Source: WTGJ01 sp965237765 (lineage in GTDB: Bacteria; Chloroflexota; Anaerolineae; Aggregatilineales; Phototrophicaceae). Taken from it: a DNA stretch of 64,000 nt. Shown in pieces: positions 7,734 through 16,005 of the stretch (positions within the stretch are counted from its first letter, which is position 1; each line of letters opens with the position of its first letter). The stretch is from assembly GCA_965237765.1 (NCBI GenBank), contig OZ250157.1, positions 744,001-808,000 of the forward strand, given 5' to 3'. The notes below the pieces were generated by a model that was not told the DNA's origin, did not search any database, and saw nothing but the letters and a program-made list of their open reading frames with translations. The position numbers and the translations under genes were made by a program.

Positions 7734-9677
7734 TCAGCCTTTGGCAGGGTAGTTCGTGATCTCTAGCTCAGGCAACTCATCCGCTGGCTCAAAACCGAAT
7801 ATTTTCCCAAAAAATGCCTGCTCGGACTGGGCTAGGGTGACGACATTCTCGAACTTTCGGAAGCCGTGCCCTTCGCCCTCAAATTTAATATAGACAACCG
7901 GAACATCGCGTTCACTCAATGCACGCGCGACGAACTGCGATTGGTTCGGGGGGACGATCTTATCCTCCCCTCCTTGGAAGATGATCAGCGGGGCGTTAAT
8001 CTCATCGACTTTGCTCATGGCGGATCGCTCACGGTAAAGGTCTCTGCTTTGCGGATAGGGCCCGATTAGCGTTTCACAATAACGCGATTCATATTTATGT
8101 GTTTCCTGATGGAACACTTCGACATCGCTGATCCCGAACAAGCTGGAACCCGCCCGAAAATAATCTTTGAACGCCAATGCTGCGAAGGTCGTAAAGCCGC
8201 CGGCGCTTCCGCCGCGCACGATAGTCCGCTTGGGATCTGCCAAACCCCGTTCAACCAGATAGCGCGCACCATTGACCGCATCCTCGACATCCACCACACC
8301 CCATTGGCCGCGCAGGCGATTCCGATATTCGCGCCCATAGCCCGCACTGCCACCGTAGTTAATATTGAAGACTGCAAAGCCTCGGCTGGTATAGAATTGA
8401 ACCCCCATATCGAGCGCATTCTTGTGTGAACCTGTCGGGCCACCATGAACATTGATTATCAAAGGGGGTAGTTCTTCCGCGGGCGCTTCATGATCCGGGT
8501 TCTTGGGTGGATGATAGAATCCATATGCTTCCAGACCATTCTCGGTTGGGTAAGCGATATGCTGCCCTGCCGAGATGCAATCGGCTGCAATCGGGTATTG
8601 AACGGAGCTTTCGAGAACGACGAGATCTCCGCTGTTCAAGTCGAGCCTGACGAGCGAACGTGACATAGTCGCCGATGCCGCTACCATGTAAAGGCTCTCG
8701 CCAACCAGTTCTAGACGGATGATGTATGTGAATGGGGTAGGAATCGTCTCGTATCGACCGGCTTCGGTATCGATGATGATCACCTGCCAAGTACCCATCT
8801 GGTTTTGCGCCGCGACCACGCGTGACGGCGTAAGAAAGCGATACATCCGCAAGCCAATATTCCAAAATGGATTCCCGAGTTCCGCTTCAGCGGGGCATAC
8901 ATTCTCGGTTTTCCCGGATTTCCAACGATGCAAATTCCACCAATTATTCCGATCTGTGCAGAAATACAGTGAACCATCGGGGGACCAACGTGGGTCTGTG
9001 ACGCTCTCTTCCTGTTCGGGGACGACCTGCTGCACGTTGGTGAGGCTGCCATCTTCCTGAACATCGGCGCTCCACAGGCTGCTCGAATAAAAGGGCATAT
9101 TGGGGTGGTTCCACGCGATCCACGCCAGCTTGCTTCCATCATCACTCAACGAAAGAAAAGCGACAAAATCAGCCTGATCAAAGAGGACCGTCCCGTATTC
9201 ATCCCCATCCAGATGGACCGCCGCTATGGTGTGTTTCGCTTCACCAGCCGACGTATGATCCTCACGGATGCAAATCAGCCGATTCCGTCGCACATCCAGG
9301 ACCAGATCCGCATAGCGCATAGCGCCTTCCGCGGTGATCGGCTCGGGTTCCCGACCCGGCAAATGACGGTAAAGGCGATCATCCGGATAATTGGAGAAGT
9401 AGACTACATCGTCTTTCACCGCAAAACAGTCACCGCCATACTCATATACCCGTGTGCGGGCGCTATAGGGCGCAGGCGTGATATCTTCACTACGCCCATC
9501 GTCATGGATCCACGCGACCGCTCCACGTCCTCCTTCTTCGGTGTAATTGCGCAGCGCATAGAGCTTTTCGCCATCGGCACACAACTGCCCAATCCATCCA
9601 TGCGAGCTACGCGCTACCAGTTCAATGCCAATCGGTGATTTCCAGCTTCCAAAGGGGGTAACTGCTTTTTTCCCCAT
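7734..9677 (-). CDS. S9-family serine peptidase (acylaminoacyl-peptidase/prolyl oligopeptidase-like)
   Basis: Peptidase of 647 residues. The N-terminal ~390 residues look like a seven-bladed beta-propeller (repeated blades such as DPRWSPDGSLYFCTDRNNWWNLHRW). The C-terminal alpha/beta-hydrolase domain has the triad Ser491 (GGSAGG), Asp572 (GGEDKIVPP) and His604 (EGHGF), with NVHGGPTG forming the oxyanion region. S9C enzymes cleave acylated or ordinary residues from short peptides. No signal peptide is seen. ATG 9677 is chosen because GGAAGGAG lies five bases upstream; the frame extends to 9758 without support. It is the first gene of the minus-strand unit and is divergent from the thiamine-diphosphate enzyme gene. 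Confidence 0.9.
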   Translation of the reverse strand: MGKKAVTPFGSWKSPIGIELVARSSHGWIGQLCADGEKLYALRNYTEEGGRGAVAWIHDDGRSEDITPAPYSARTRVYEYGGDCFAVKDDVVYFSNYPDDRLYRHLPGREPEPITAEGAMRYADLVLDVRRNRLICIREDHTSAGEAKHTIAAVHLDGDEYGTVLFDQADFVAFLSLSDDGSKLAWIAWNHPNMPFYSSSLWSADVQEDGSLTNVQQVVPEQEESVTDPRWSPDGSLYFCTDRNNWWNLHRWKSGKTENVCPAEAELGNPFWNIGLRMYRFLTPSRVVAAQNQMGTWQVIIIDTEAGRYETIPTPFTYIIRLELVGESLYMVAASATMSRSLVRLDLNSGDLVVLESSVQYPIAADCISAGQHIAYPTENGLEAYGFYHPPKNPDHEAPAEELPPLIINVHGGPTGSHKNALDMGVQFYTSRGFAVFNINYGGSAGYGREYRNRLRGQWGVVDVEDAVNGARYLVERGLADPKRTIVRGGSAGGFTTFAALAFKDYFRAGSSLFGISDVEVFHQETHKYESRYCETLIGPYPQSRDLYRERSAMSKVDEINAPLIIFQGGEDKIVPPNQSQFVARALSERDVPVVYIKFEGEGHGFRKFENVVTLAQSEQAFFGKIFGFEPADELPELEITNYPAKG

Positions 9678-9794
9678 TGCTGCTCCTTCCCTTCTCTGGT
9701 TGCTCGTTACCCTCATCCGCTGGGCTGTTCGGTCGCTAACCGCATGCTGGCAGCTCAAGGAGCGCCGCCTATGATTTTATCGAGCAATAAAATA

Positions 9795-9823
9795 GTACAC
9801 TGTACACAAATAGGTTGTATACA
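9795..9823. promoter_or_regulatory. Candidate operators of the GntR/FCD regulator in the divergent promoter region
   Basis: The 312-base gap 9678-9989 between the divergent S9 peptidase and thiamine-diphosphate enzyme genes is AT-rich around 9780-9845. It holds GTACACTGTAC (9795-9805) and TGTATACA (9816-9823), both palindromic. FCD-type GntR regulators typically bind short dyads of the TnGTnnnACnA form, so these are plausible sites for the regulator encoded at 6842-7555. The rest of the gap shows no ORF or clear hairpin. Confidence 0.5.
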
Positions 9824-9989
9824 GTCGCTACTATTGTATATTGGGCTTGGTGATTGTCAACAACCGCTGACACTAGACAGTGAAGGGTGTCATGGCTCGC
9901 ATGATTACGCTGAAGTCAACTTGAGCCCTGATCTCAGCGGCAGCGCCAGAATTGGCTAGCAATGCATACGGGGACTGGCGACAAAATCG

Positions 9990-10139
9990 ATGAATGGTGC
10001 ACGTTATCTCGCGGAGATGTTCAAAGCATATGGCGTAAGCCATGTCTTCTACGTCGACGCCATCCTGCGTAAGGCGATGGTGGATTTCGATGAGCTTGGG
10101 ATCAGGCGCGTCCTCACCCATAGCGAGAAGGCGGCCGCA
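9990..10139 (+). pseudogene. Thiamine-diphosphate enzyme, N-terminal fragment (interrupted)
   Basis: Fifty codons encode the first part of an acetolactate-synthase-like enzyme: MNGARYLAEMFKAYGVSHVF and then THSEKAAA, where Glu46 matches the Glu that activates the cofactor. The expected continuation (YMADGYAR-like) is absent. From 10140 the frame runs on into unrelated sequence for 33 codons before a stop at 10241. The remainder of the enzyme resumes at 12841. The two pieces plus about nine missing codons would make a normal ~556-residue protein. Confidence 0.75.
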
Positions 10140-10294
10140 ATAGGCGCACTGACACGCCCATTGCCTCCCGAAAACCAGATGTATGCAATGGCTAAGGCCA
10201 CCGGTACAATTCCGGTCAATACAACCGTTATAAAACTATGAATGATACCTTTGGGTATTGTCTGCTTAGCTTGATTCAACGTAAGGTCGGTCAT
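10140..10294 (-). pseudogene. Small membrane protein, 3' end lost at the insert boundary
   Basis: From ATG 10294, with AAGGA just upstream, the minus strand reads MTDLTLNQAKQTIPKGIIHS and then a hydrophobic helix (FITVVLTGIVPVALAIAYIWF) ending near SGGNG. Beyond about 10150 the frame is antisense to the thiamine-diphosphate enzyme, so the original C-terminus is missing. It follows the ZIP permease by 11 bases and was probably the third gene of the metal operon. The family is not recognised. Confidence 0.5.
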
Positions 10295-10305
10295 GTAATT
10301 CCTTT

Positions 10306-11511
10306 TTAGAATTTCACCAGAAAAGCTGTGAAATACATGATTGCAATTCCTGCTGTTACACCACTCAGATTGACCCAGTTGATGATAGGTAGTCCTGTTC
10401 TTCGCGTGTTGTCTCGTGCAATGAGCTTACCGACCTCCCATACGACTTGAAGAATAGCACCCACGCCGATTGCCAGGAAAACTGTAGCGAGAATGGGGTC
10501 GAATGCAAACCCACCGATCCATGTGCCTAGAATCGCTGGCCCACCTGCTAAAAGTAATAACAACGCAAAGTGCTTTAAACCTGGATTTTTGCGAGCGATT
10601 GGTGCAGCAATACCAACACCCTCTGTGATGTTATGGAGCGTGAAACCAAGAATTAAGAATGTGCCTAAGGCTGCCTCACCCAAAGCAAAAGCCGCCCCAA
10701 TTGCCAGCCCTTCACCGAGATTATGCAAGCCAATGCCAAGTGCGATACGATAGGCAATACTCAGTGGAGTGCTTTCTTGTCCTTGCTGCAAGCTCCCGAT
10801 GGCAAGTAAAGTGCCGAGCGTAATCAAGACAATGAAAATAACCATCGGCACACCCTGCCAGAACTGTGGCAACTCGGAGGCAAATTCGTGTGCATCGAGC
10901 CAAGTACCCACAGCCAGAAACACAAGCAAACCAACTGTAAGTGATAGCACAAAGTTCATGCCCTGTGTACTCAATCGCCGCATAAATGGGTACCAGAACA
11001 TTCCCAGCAAGATCGGAATAATGCCAACATAGAAGCCGACCAGCCCAAAACGAATAAATAAGTCGGTTGAAGGTCTCGGTGACTCTACTGCTACTGCGAT
11101 TTCGCTTGCAAATGTACCACCGAGTTCTGTAACAAGAACGACCTCATGCGTTTCTTCTTCTACCCATGGATATAGAATCGTAAAGGTCGCTCGTCCAAAA
11201 CGTGCAATAGTGGTTGATGGTTCGGCAGCGAATTGCCAATAAGCTTCGTCAACTAATACCTGTGGAATTGTCACATCTTGCGGGCCATCGTTGACGACCT
11301 CAACGATGATCCGCCCAGGTTCAGGTAAGGTAATGCGCTGGATAGAAATTTGCTCGACTGGCGGTCCAGATAGTTCTGATAAACCACCTTCAGTTGTAAC
11401 GATGAGAGCTGCGATGATACCTAGAAGGATAAGTGGCATTAATGCCAATATCCAGGCGATACGGCTCAAATTGCTATCTTGTGTTAGTGATTGTTGTGTT
11501 TGTTCACTCAT
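10306..11511 (-). CDS. ZIP-family metal permease with extracytoplasmic N-terminal domain
   Basis: Membrane protein of 401 residues. One helix at residues ~18-40 is followed by a ~110-residue beta-rich domain (for example PEPGRIIVEVVNDGPQDVTIPQVLVD), likely outside the membrane. A ZIP core follows with seven or eight helices and the two metal-binding motifs of the family, HNLGEGLAIGAAF and HNITEGVGIAAP. ZIP proteins carry Zn, Fe, Mn or related divalent metals inward. The extra N-terminal domain could dock the multicopper oxidase encoded directly upstream; the two genes overlap by four bases (ATGA). A DtxR-like box precedes the pair, favouring iron or manganese. Substrate is inference. Confidence 0.85.
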   Translation of the reverse strand: MSEQTQQSLTQDSNLSRIAWILALMPLILLGIIAALIVTTEGGLSELSGPPVEQISIQRITLPEPGRIIVEVVNDGPQDVTIPQVLVDEAYWQFAAEPSTTIARFGRATFTILYPWVEEETHEVVLVTELGGTFASEIAVAVESPRPSTDLFIRFGLVGFYVGIIPILLGMFWYPFMRRLSTQGMNFVLSLTVGLLVFLAVGTWLDAHEFASELPQFWQGVPMVIFIVLITLGTLLAIGSLQQGQESTPLSIAYRIALGIGLHNLGEGLAIGAAFALGEAALGTFLILGFTLHNITEGVGIAAPIARKNPGLKHFALLLLLAGGPAILGTWIGGFAFDPILATVFLAIGVGAILQVVWEVGKLIARDNTRRTGLPIINWVNLSGVTAGIAIMYFTAFLVKF

Positions 11512-12656
11512 GATTCATCGCCTTCGTCGCGCCATGGAACCGTGCTTCCCTGTGTTGCACGTTGATTCCATTCTTCATCTAGCCCAACTGAAGCCAGGGC
11601 ATCGGTGAAATTTTCTTCGTTGACAACATTAAAATGTCCCATCCATCCCAATTCAGTGAATTCCGTAACATGAGCATGGAACATGTATGGGCCCGGCCAC
11701 CGGTATGAGAATTCCAAAATACCGCGCTGTGCTTGTGTTTGCATGACGGTATCAATCGTCCGAGATGTCGGTTCGAGTGTGGTACCATGATCGTAGTAAT
11801 CAAAAAACTCAGCGTGTAAGTGGAATGAATTAATGGGGTCAAACTCGGTAATGTTAATCAGGTAAATACGGATACGCTCGCCCACTTTAGCAGGAATATG
11901 CCGCCTCATATATTCAAATCCGACGGTATTTACCGCATAGATTTCGTTATCACCATCGAAGTTAGTGTCAAAGGCATTCATGACCATCACAAACTCACGT
12001 GCCGGCCTTCGCCCCTCAGCCGGATCAACGATGAAGGCACCATAAAGTCCTTTGTGAACGTGGCGCTTGAGTGGCAGGGAGTGGCAATGATATAAGTGGC
12101 AGCCAAATGGCTCAGCATCAAATTCGTAGACGGTTTCTTCTCCGGGGGCAATCTCTCCATCGCCGGCTCCAATAACACCGTCCATCTCGAAGGGGTGAAC
12201 GCCATGAAAATGAATGGTATGGGGATGACTGCCGAAATTACGAAAGTGAATTCGAATTCGATCCCCTTCCGTACAGCGAATCGTCGGACCAGGAACCCGT
12301 CCATTATATACCCATGCCGGAAAGAATATGCCCGGTGCAATCTCAATTTCGACATCAGCGGCATTAATTGTGTATTCGCGGAGTGTCTGACCATTGGAAA
12401 GCTCGCTGACCGCACCATAGTCCCAATCCGTTAGTATTTGGAGGGGATCGAAACCATTTCGCTCATGATCAACTTCGCCTACCATCATCATTGTGCCATC
12501 ATGGCTTGATCTCAATGGCATGTAAGTAGTTTGCGTGTCATCCTGTGCTACCGCGCTGTGCCTTAGTGGAGTCGTTCCGATCATACCGATAATGCTTCCC
12601 AACCCGAGACCCAAAAACTTTCGCCTGGAGAGGTACCGTTGCAGTCGATTGCCCAT
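11508..12656 (-). CDS. Two-domain multicopper oxidase with Tat signal
   Basis: Exported copper enzyme of 382 residues. The N-terminus has a twin-arginine signal (LSRRKFLGLGLGSIIGMIG). Copper-ligand motifs are HTIHFHG in the first cupredoxin domain and the type 1/trinuclear cluster motif HLYHCHSLPLKRHVHKGLYG. The second domain has NSFHLHAEF and MFHAHVTEFTELGWMGHF. It is shorter than three-domain laccases and resembles two-domain oxidases. Such enzymes oxidise metals or phenolics with oxygen. It is translationally coupled to a ZIP permease and sits under a promoter with a metal-repressor-like box, so metal oxidation coupled to uptake is a reasonable guess. GGAG lies nine bases before the ATG. 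Confidence 0.88.
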   Translation of the reverse strand: MGNRLQRYLSRRKFLGLGLGSIIGMIGTTPLRHSAVAQDDTQTTYMPLRSSHDGTMMMVGEVDHERNGFDPLQILTDWDYGAVSELSNGQTLREYTINAADVEIEIAPGIFFPAWVYNGRVPGPTIRCTEGDRIRIHFRNFGSHPHTIHFHGVHPFEMDGVIGAGDGEIAPGEETVYEFDAEPFGCHLYHCHSLPLKRHVHKGLYGAFIVDPAEGRRPAREFVMVMNAFDTNFDGDNEIYAVNTVGFEYMRRHIPAKVGERIRIYLINITEFDPINSFHLHAEFFDYYDHGTTLEPTSRTIDTVMQTQAQRGILEFSYRWPGPYMFHAHVTEFTELGWMGHFNVVNEENFTDALASVGLDEEWNQRATQGSTVPWRDEGDES

Positions 12657-12699
12657 AGGAATACGCTCCTATAAATCCTTCTTATGTATTTTAACCTTT

Positions 12700-12728
12700 A
12701 TTTTAGGTTAGTCTAAATTTTTTGTCAA
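12700..12728 (-). promoter_or_regulatory. Sigma70-type promoter of the MCO-ZIP operon
   Basis: On the minus strand TTGACA (12728-12723) is followed by a 17-base spacer and TAAAAT (12705-12700), a near-consensus promoter, about 45 bases before the oxidase ATG. Confidence 0.8.
12701..12721. promoter_or_regulatory. DtxR/IdeR-like metal-repressor box overlapping the MCO-ZIP promoter
   Basis: TTAGGTTAGTCTAA (12703-12716) lies in the promoter spacer and overlaps the -10 element. Against the DtxR/IdeR 19-base consensus TTAGGTTAGSCTAACCTAA, 14 of 19 positions match when read from 12703. The arms TTTAG and CTAAA form a dyad. Binding of a metal-loaded repressor here would block transcription. Confidence 0.65.
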
Positions 12729-12840
12729 GTATTATTAGGGGGTAAAGACAGAGGATTTGTGAGAGAAGGAAGGCACACGGTCTAGCTCTTTGTCTACGTT
12801 TGGAATCGGCGATAATTGTATCAATGGCAGTGTCCATACT

Positions 12841-14334
12841 ACGGTTGGCAAACCGGGTGTCTGCCTGGCGCAGTCCGTTGGCGCGGCAAACCTCGCTGCT
12901 GCCCTGCAAGATGCGCACCTGGCGAAATCTCCGATCATCGCCATCACCGGCAAGAAACCGCCGCAATCGCTATACCGAAACGCCTACCAAGAGGTCGATC
13001 ACTGGCCCCTTTTTGAGCCGGTAACCAAATACAATGTGGATATCACTCAGGTTGAACAGCTACCTCATTTGTTGCGTCAAGCGTTCCGCGAGGCAACAAC
13101 GGGCAAACCCGGCCCGGTGCATCTCGATCTCATCGGGCGCGATGCCCGCCTGCTGGAGGTGGCTGAAGCGAATTTGGAAGTCACTGTGGACGCACAATTC
13201 ACGGTAGCGCCTGCATTCCGCCCCAAACCAGCGAGCAAATGGATTGAAAAAGCCAGCAGTTGGATCCGCGCAGCGCAACGCCCGATCATTGTCGCGGGTG
13301 GTGGTGTACGCATCTCAGCGGCGGCTGCGGAAGTAACCCGCTTGGCAGAAAAATGCCGGATTCCCGTCACAACTTCGGTCAACGGCAAAGGGAGCATACC
13401 TGAGGATCACGCGCTAAGCGTTGGCGTGATCGGCACTTATTCAATGGAATGTGCCAACCGCGCGGTATACGAGGCGGATCTAATCCTGTTCATCGGTAGC
13501 GGCACTGGCGACCAAACGACGAACGAATGGCGGATCCCACAGCTGGGAACCAAGATCATTCAGATTGATATCGACCCTGCTGAACTCGGTCGAAACTATC
13601 CGAATACGCTGGGTATTCCGGGTGACGCCAAGATGGCATTGCAGGCGCTGCTCGAAGCCCTTGAAGCGTCGTCTGGAAACCCGACCTGGCTGGCGCGAGT
13701 ACGCGAATTGGTCGCTGCGACGCACGAAATTTACGAGCCATTGCGCAATTCAAACGAGCTTCCCATCCGCCCAGAACGGATCTGCAAGGAGATGACTGAC
13801 CTCATAACCGATGATGCCATCGTGGTCTCCGATACCGGCTATTCCGCCATCTGGATGGCCACGATGCTGCGGATCACCAAGCTCTCACAGACCTTCATTC
13901 GGGCGGCAGGCTCTTTGGGCTGGTCCTTCCCAGCTGCATTGGGCGCCAAGTGTGCTGCACCGCAACGCCCGGTCTTCACGTTCACGGGTGATGGTGGCTT
14001 CTGGTATCACTTCGCCGAATTGGAGACTGCTCGGCGGTATGGCATCCACACAGTGACCATTGTGAATAACAACGGTGGTTTGAGTCAGGGAATTACGGAT
14101 ATCCGGAGGCAGTACGAAAACCGGGCTGGGAATCCTGCGGAACTCTACAGTTTCTTACGAGACAATAGTTTCGCCCAGCTGGCACAGGACTTAGGTTGCT
14201 TTGGCATACGGGTCGAACAACCACAGGACATCGCGCCAGCAATTAAGGAAGCCATAAATGTGGACGCTCCCGCAGTGGTTGAAATGATCACCGATTTTTC
14301 CGCGCGGGCTCCGGACCCATGGACACCTGCATGA
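12841..14334 (+). pseudogene. Thiamine-diphosphate enzyme, main C-terminal part (interrupted gene)
   Basis: About 497 codons continue the enzyme begun at 9990: TVGKPGVCLAQSVGAANLAA, the central domain (PIIVAGGGVRISAAAAEV) and the cofactor-binding motif GDGGFWYHFAELETARRYG...VNNN. The order of domains is that of acetolactate synthase, oxalyl-CoA decarboxylase and related decarboxylases; the true reaction is not clear. The frame is open from a TTG at 12790, but those 17 codons are not family sequence and the first ~60 residues with the catalytic Glu are missing. The fragment alone is therefore unlikely to be active. The neighbours suggest a catabolic role tied to peptide use. Confidence 0.75.
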
Positions 14335-14455
14335 CCAGGCAAACGCACTGCAGCCTACATTTGAAACGACGCAGGAAGTGAATCCTGGCGCCAAAGCAAA
14401 CGCTGCGCCAATGCGCTAAACTAAACGCTGCCCGCACGACTGCCCGAAAGTCGCC

Positions 14456-16003
14456 ATGCTCGCCATCGTCCACGCCTGCGCCTTGATCGGCATCGAGGGC
14501 GTCATCATCAACGTCGAGACGGATTTCAACCCGCGCGCGCAGATCCCCTCATTTTCCATCGTCGGCCTACCCGGTTCCGCCGTGCGTGAGAGCCGCGAAC
14601 GGGTGCGCGCGGCCATCAAGAACAGCGGCCTGCATTTTCCGAACAAGGTCTTCGTCGTCAACCTCTCGCCGGCCGATCTGCCAAAGCAAGGGCCGGCTTA
14701 TGATTTGCCCATCGCAGTAAGCGTGCTCTGCGCAACCGACCAGCTGCCCCTCCACGCGCCGAAAGACGCGCTCTTCATCGGTGAACTCTCGCTGAATGGC
14801 GAGCTGCGCCATGTAAAAGGCATCATGCCGCTCGTGCATAGCGCGCGCGTGGCCGGCATGCAGGATGTCTACGTGCCGGCCATCGACGCGGCCGAGGCTA
14901 CGCTCGTCGCCGGCGTCACGGTCTACCCGGTGCATACGTTGGGCGAGCTAGTGGAGCATTTCTACGGCACCAAGCGCATCGAGCCGCTACCGCCGCAAAA
15001 ACAGGCTCTCGACCAGGCACCGCCGGCCAATCTGGTGGATTTCGCGGATGTCCGCGGGCAAAGCGGCGTCAAGCGCGCGTTGGAAATCGCCGCCGCTGGC
15101 GGGCATAACGCCTTGCTCACCGGACCGCCGGGCGCCGGCAAGAGTCTTCTCGCCCGCGCGATGCCCGGCATCCTACCCCGTCTCACCATGGAGGAAGCGC
15201 TGGAGGTAACGCGGATCTATTCGGTCGCCGATTTGCTGCACAACGACCGGCCGCTCATCGCCGCGCGCCCTTTCCGCGCCCCACACCATACGATATCGCA
15301 GGCCGGCCTCGTCGGCGGCGGCAGCGTCCCGCGGCCGGGCGAAATCAGCCTCGCGCATCGCGGTGTGCTCTTTTTGGATGAAATCGTCGAATTCCCCGGA
15401 CGCACGCTGGAGGTCCTGCGGCAACCGCTGGAAGACAATATCGTTACCATCAGCCGCGCCAAGGGCAGCCTCACCTTCCCCGCCAACCTGCTGCTCATCG
15501 CCGCGCGCAACCCCTGCCCCTGTGGCTATTACGGCGAACGCGGGCACAATTGCTCCTGTGCGCCATTCGCAATCGAGCGCTACCAGAGCCGCCTCTCCGG
15601 CCCGCTGCTGGACCGCATCGACATCCACCTCGGCGTGAAACAGGTGGATTATGGCGAACTGATCGGTGACACCCCAGCGGAGAGCTCAGCGGCGATCCGC
15701 GAGCGCGTGGAGGCGGCGCGCGAACGGCAAAGCGAACGCCTGCGGAATTTGCCCGGCGCCTTCACCAACGCCGATATCCCCGTCGGCCAGGTCACGGAGT
15801 TGTGCCAGCTGACCGACGCAGCCGAGGGCTTGTTGAACCAGGCGATGCGCAACCCCACCATGAACCTGAGCGCGCGCGCCTACCACCGCCTGCTGCGCCT
15901 CAGCCGCACCATCGCCGACCTATCGGACAACGATCTCATCGACCAGCTGGAAATCTCAGAAGCCATCAGCCTGCGCGTCCCAGAACCCGAAGATAGGCGC
16001 TAG
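14456..16003 (+). CDS. comM: YifB/ComM-family Mg-chelatase-like AAA+ ATPase
   Basis: Cytoplasmic AAA+ protein of 515 residues. The N-terminal ChlI-like/Lon-protease-like domain (residues 1-~170) has VETDFNPRAQIPSFSIVGLPGSAVRESRERVRAA. The ATPase core has Walker A LTGPPGAGKS and Walker B GVLFLDEI. Next come the Cys-rich segment ARNPCPCGYYG...CSCAP and a C-terminal ChlI-C domain (LSARAYHRLLRLSRTIADL). In transformable bacteria ComM is a helicase promoting branch migration during DNA uptake. It marks the left edge of the GC-rich part of the window. The next gene begins two bases after its stop. Confidence 0.93.
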   Translation: MLAIVHACALIGIEGVIINVETDFNPRAQIPSFSIVGLPGSAVRESRERVRAAIKNSGLHFPNKVFVVNLSPADLPKQGPAYDLPIAVSVLCATDQLPLHAPKDALFIGELSLNGELRHVKGIMPLVHSARVAGMQDVYVPAIDAAEATLVAGVTVYPVHTLGELVEHFYGTKRIEPLPPQKQALDQAPPANLVDFADVRGQSGVKRALEIAAAGGHNALLTGPPGAGKSLLARAMPGILPRLTMEEALEVTRIYSVADLLHNDRPLIAARPFRAPHHTISQAGLVGGGSVPRPGEISLAHRGVLFLDEIVEFPGRTLEVLRQPLEDNIVTISRAKGSLTFPANLLLIAARNPCPCGYYGERGHNCSCAPFAIERYQSRLSGPLLDRIDIHLGVKQVDYGELIGDTPAESSAAIRERVEAARERQSERLRNLPGAFTNADIPVGQVTELCQLTDAAEGLLNQAMRNPTMNLSARAYHRLLRLSRTIADLSDNDLIDQLEISEAISLRVPEPEDRR

Positions 16004-16005
16004 GG

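Larger units (their letters stand above)
10140..12840. mobile_element. ~2.7 kb low-GC insert inside the thiamine-diphosphate enzyme gene
   Basis: Boundaries are inferred from where the enzyme's protein similarity ends and resumes. The insert has clearly lower GC than its surroundings and carries three minus-strand genes: multicopper oxidase, ZIP permease and a truncated small membrane protein. No transposase, integrase or clear long terminal repeat is visible. A weak inverted similarity exists near the ends (CACTG...CCATTG near 10150 and its complement near 12825). An assembly join cannot be excluded. Confidence 0.55.

Noticed and set aside
10140..12840. Insertion sequence or integron
   Set aside because: No transposase, integrase or convincing terminal repeats or target duplication; only a weak end similarity, so it is called an insert of unknown mechanism.
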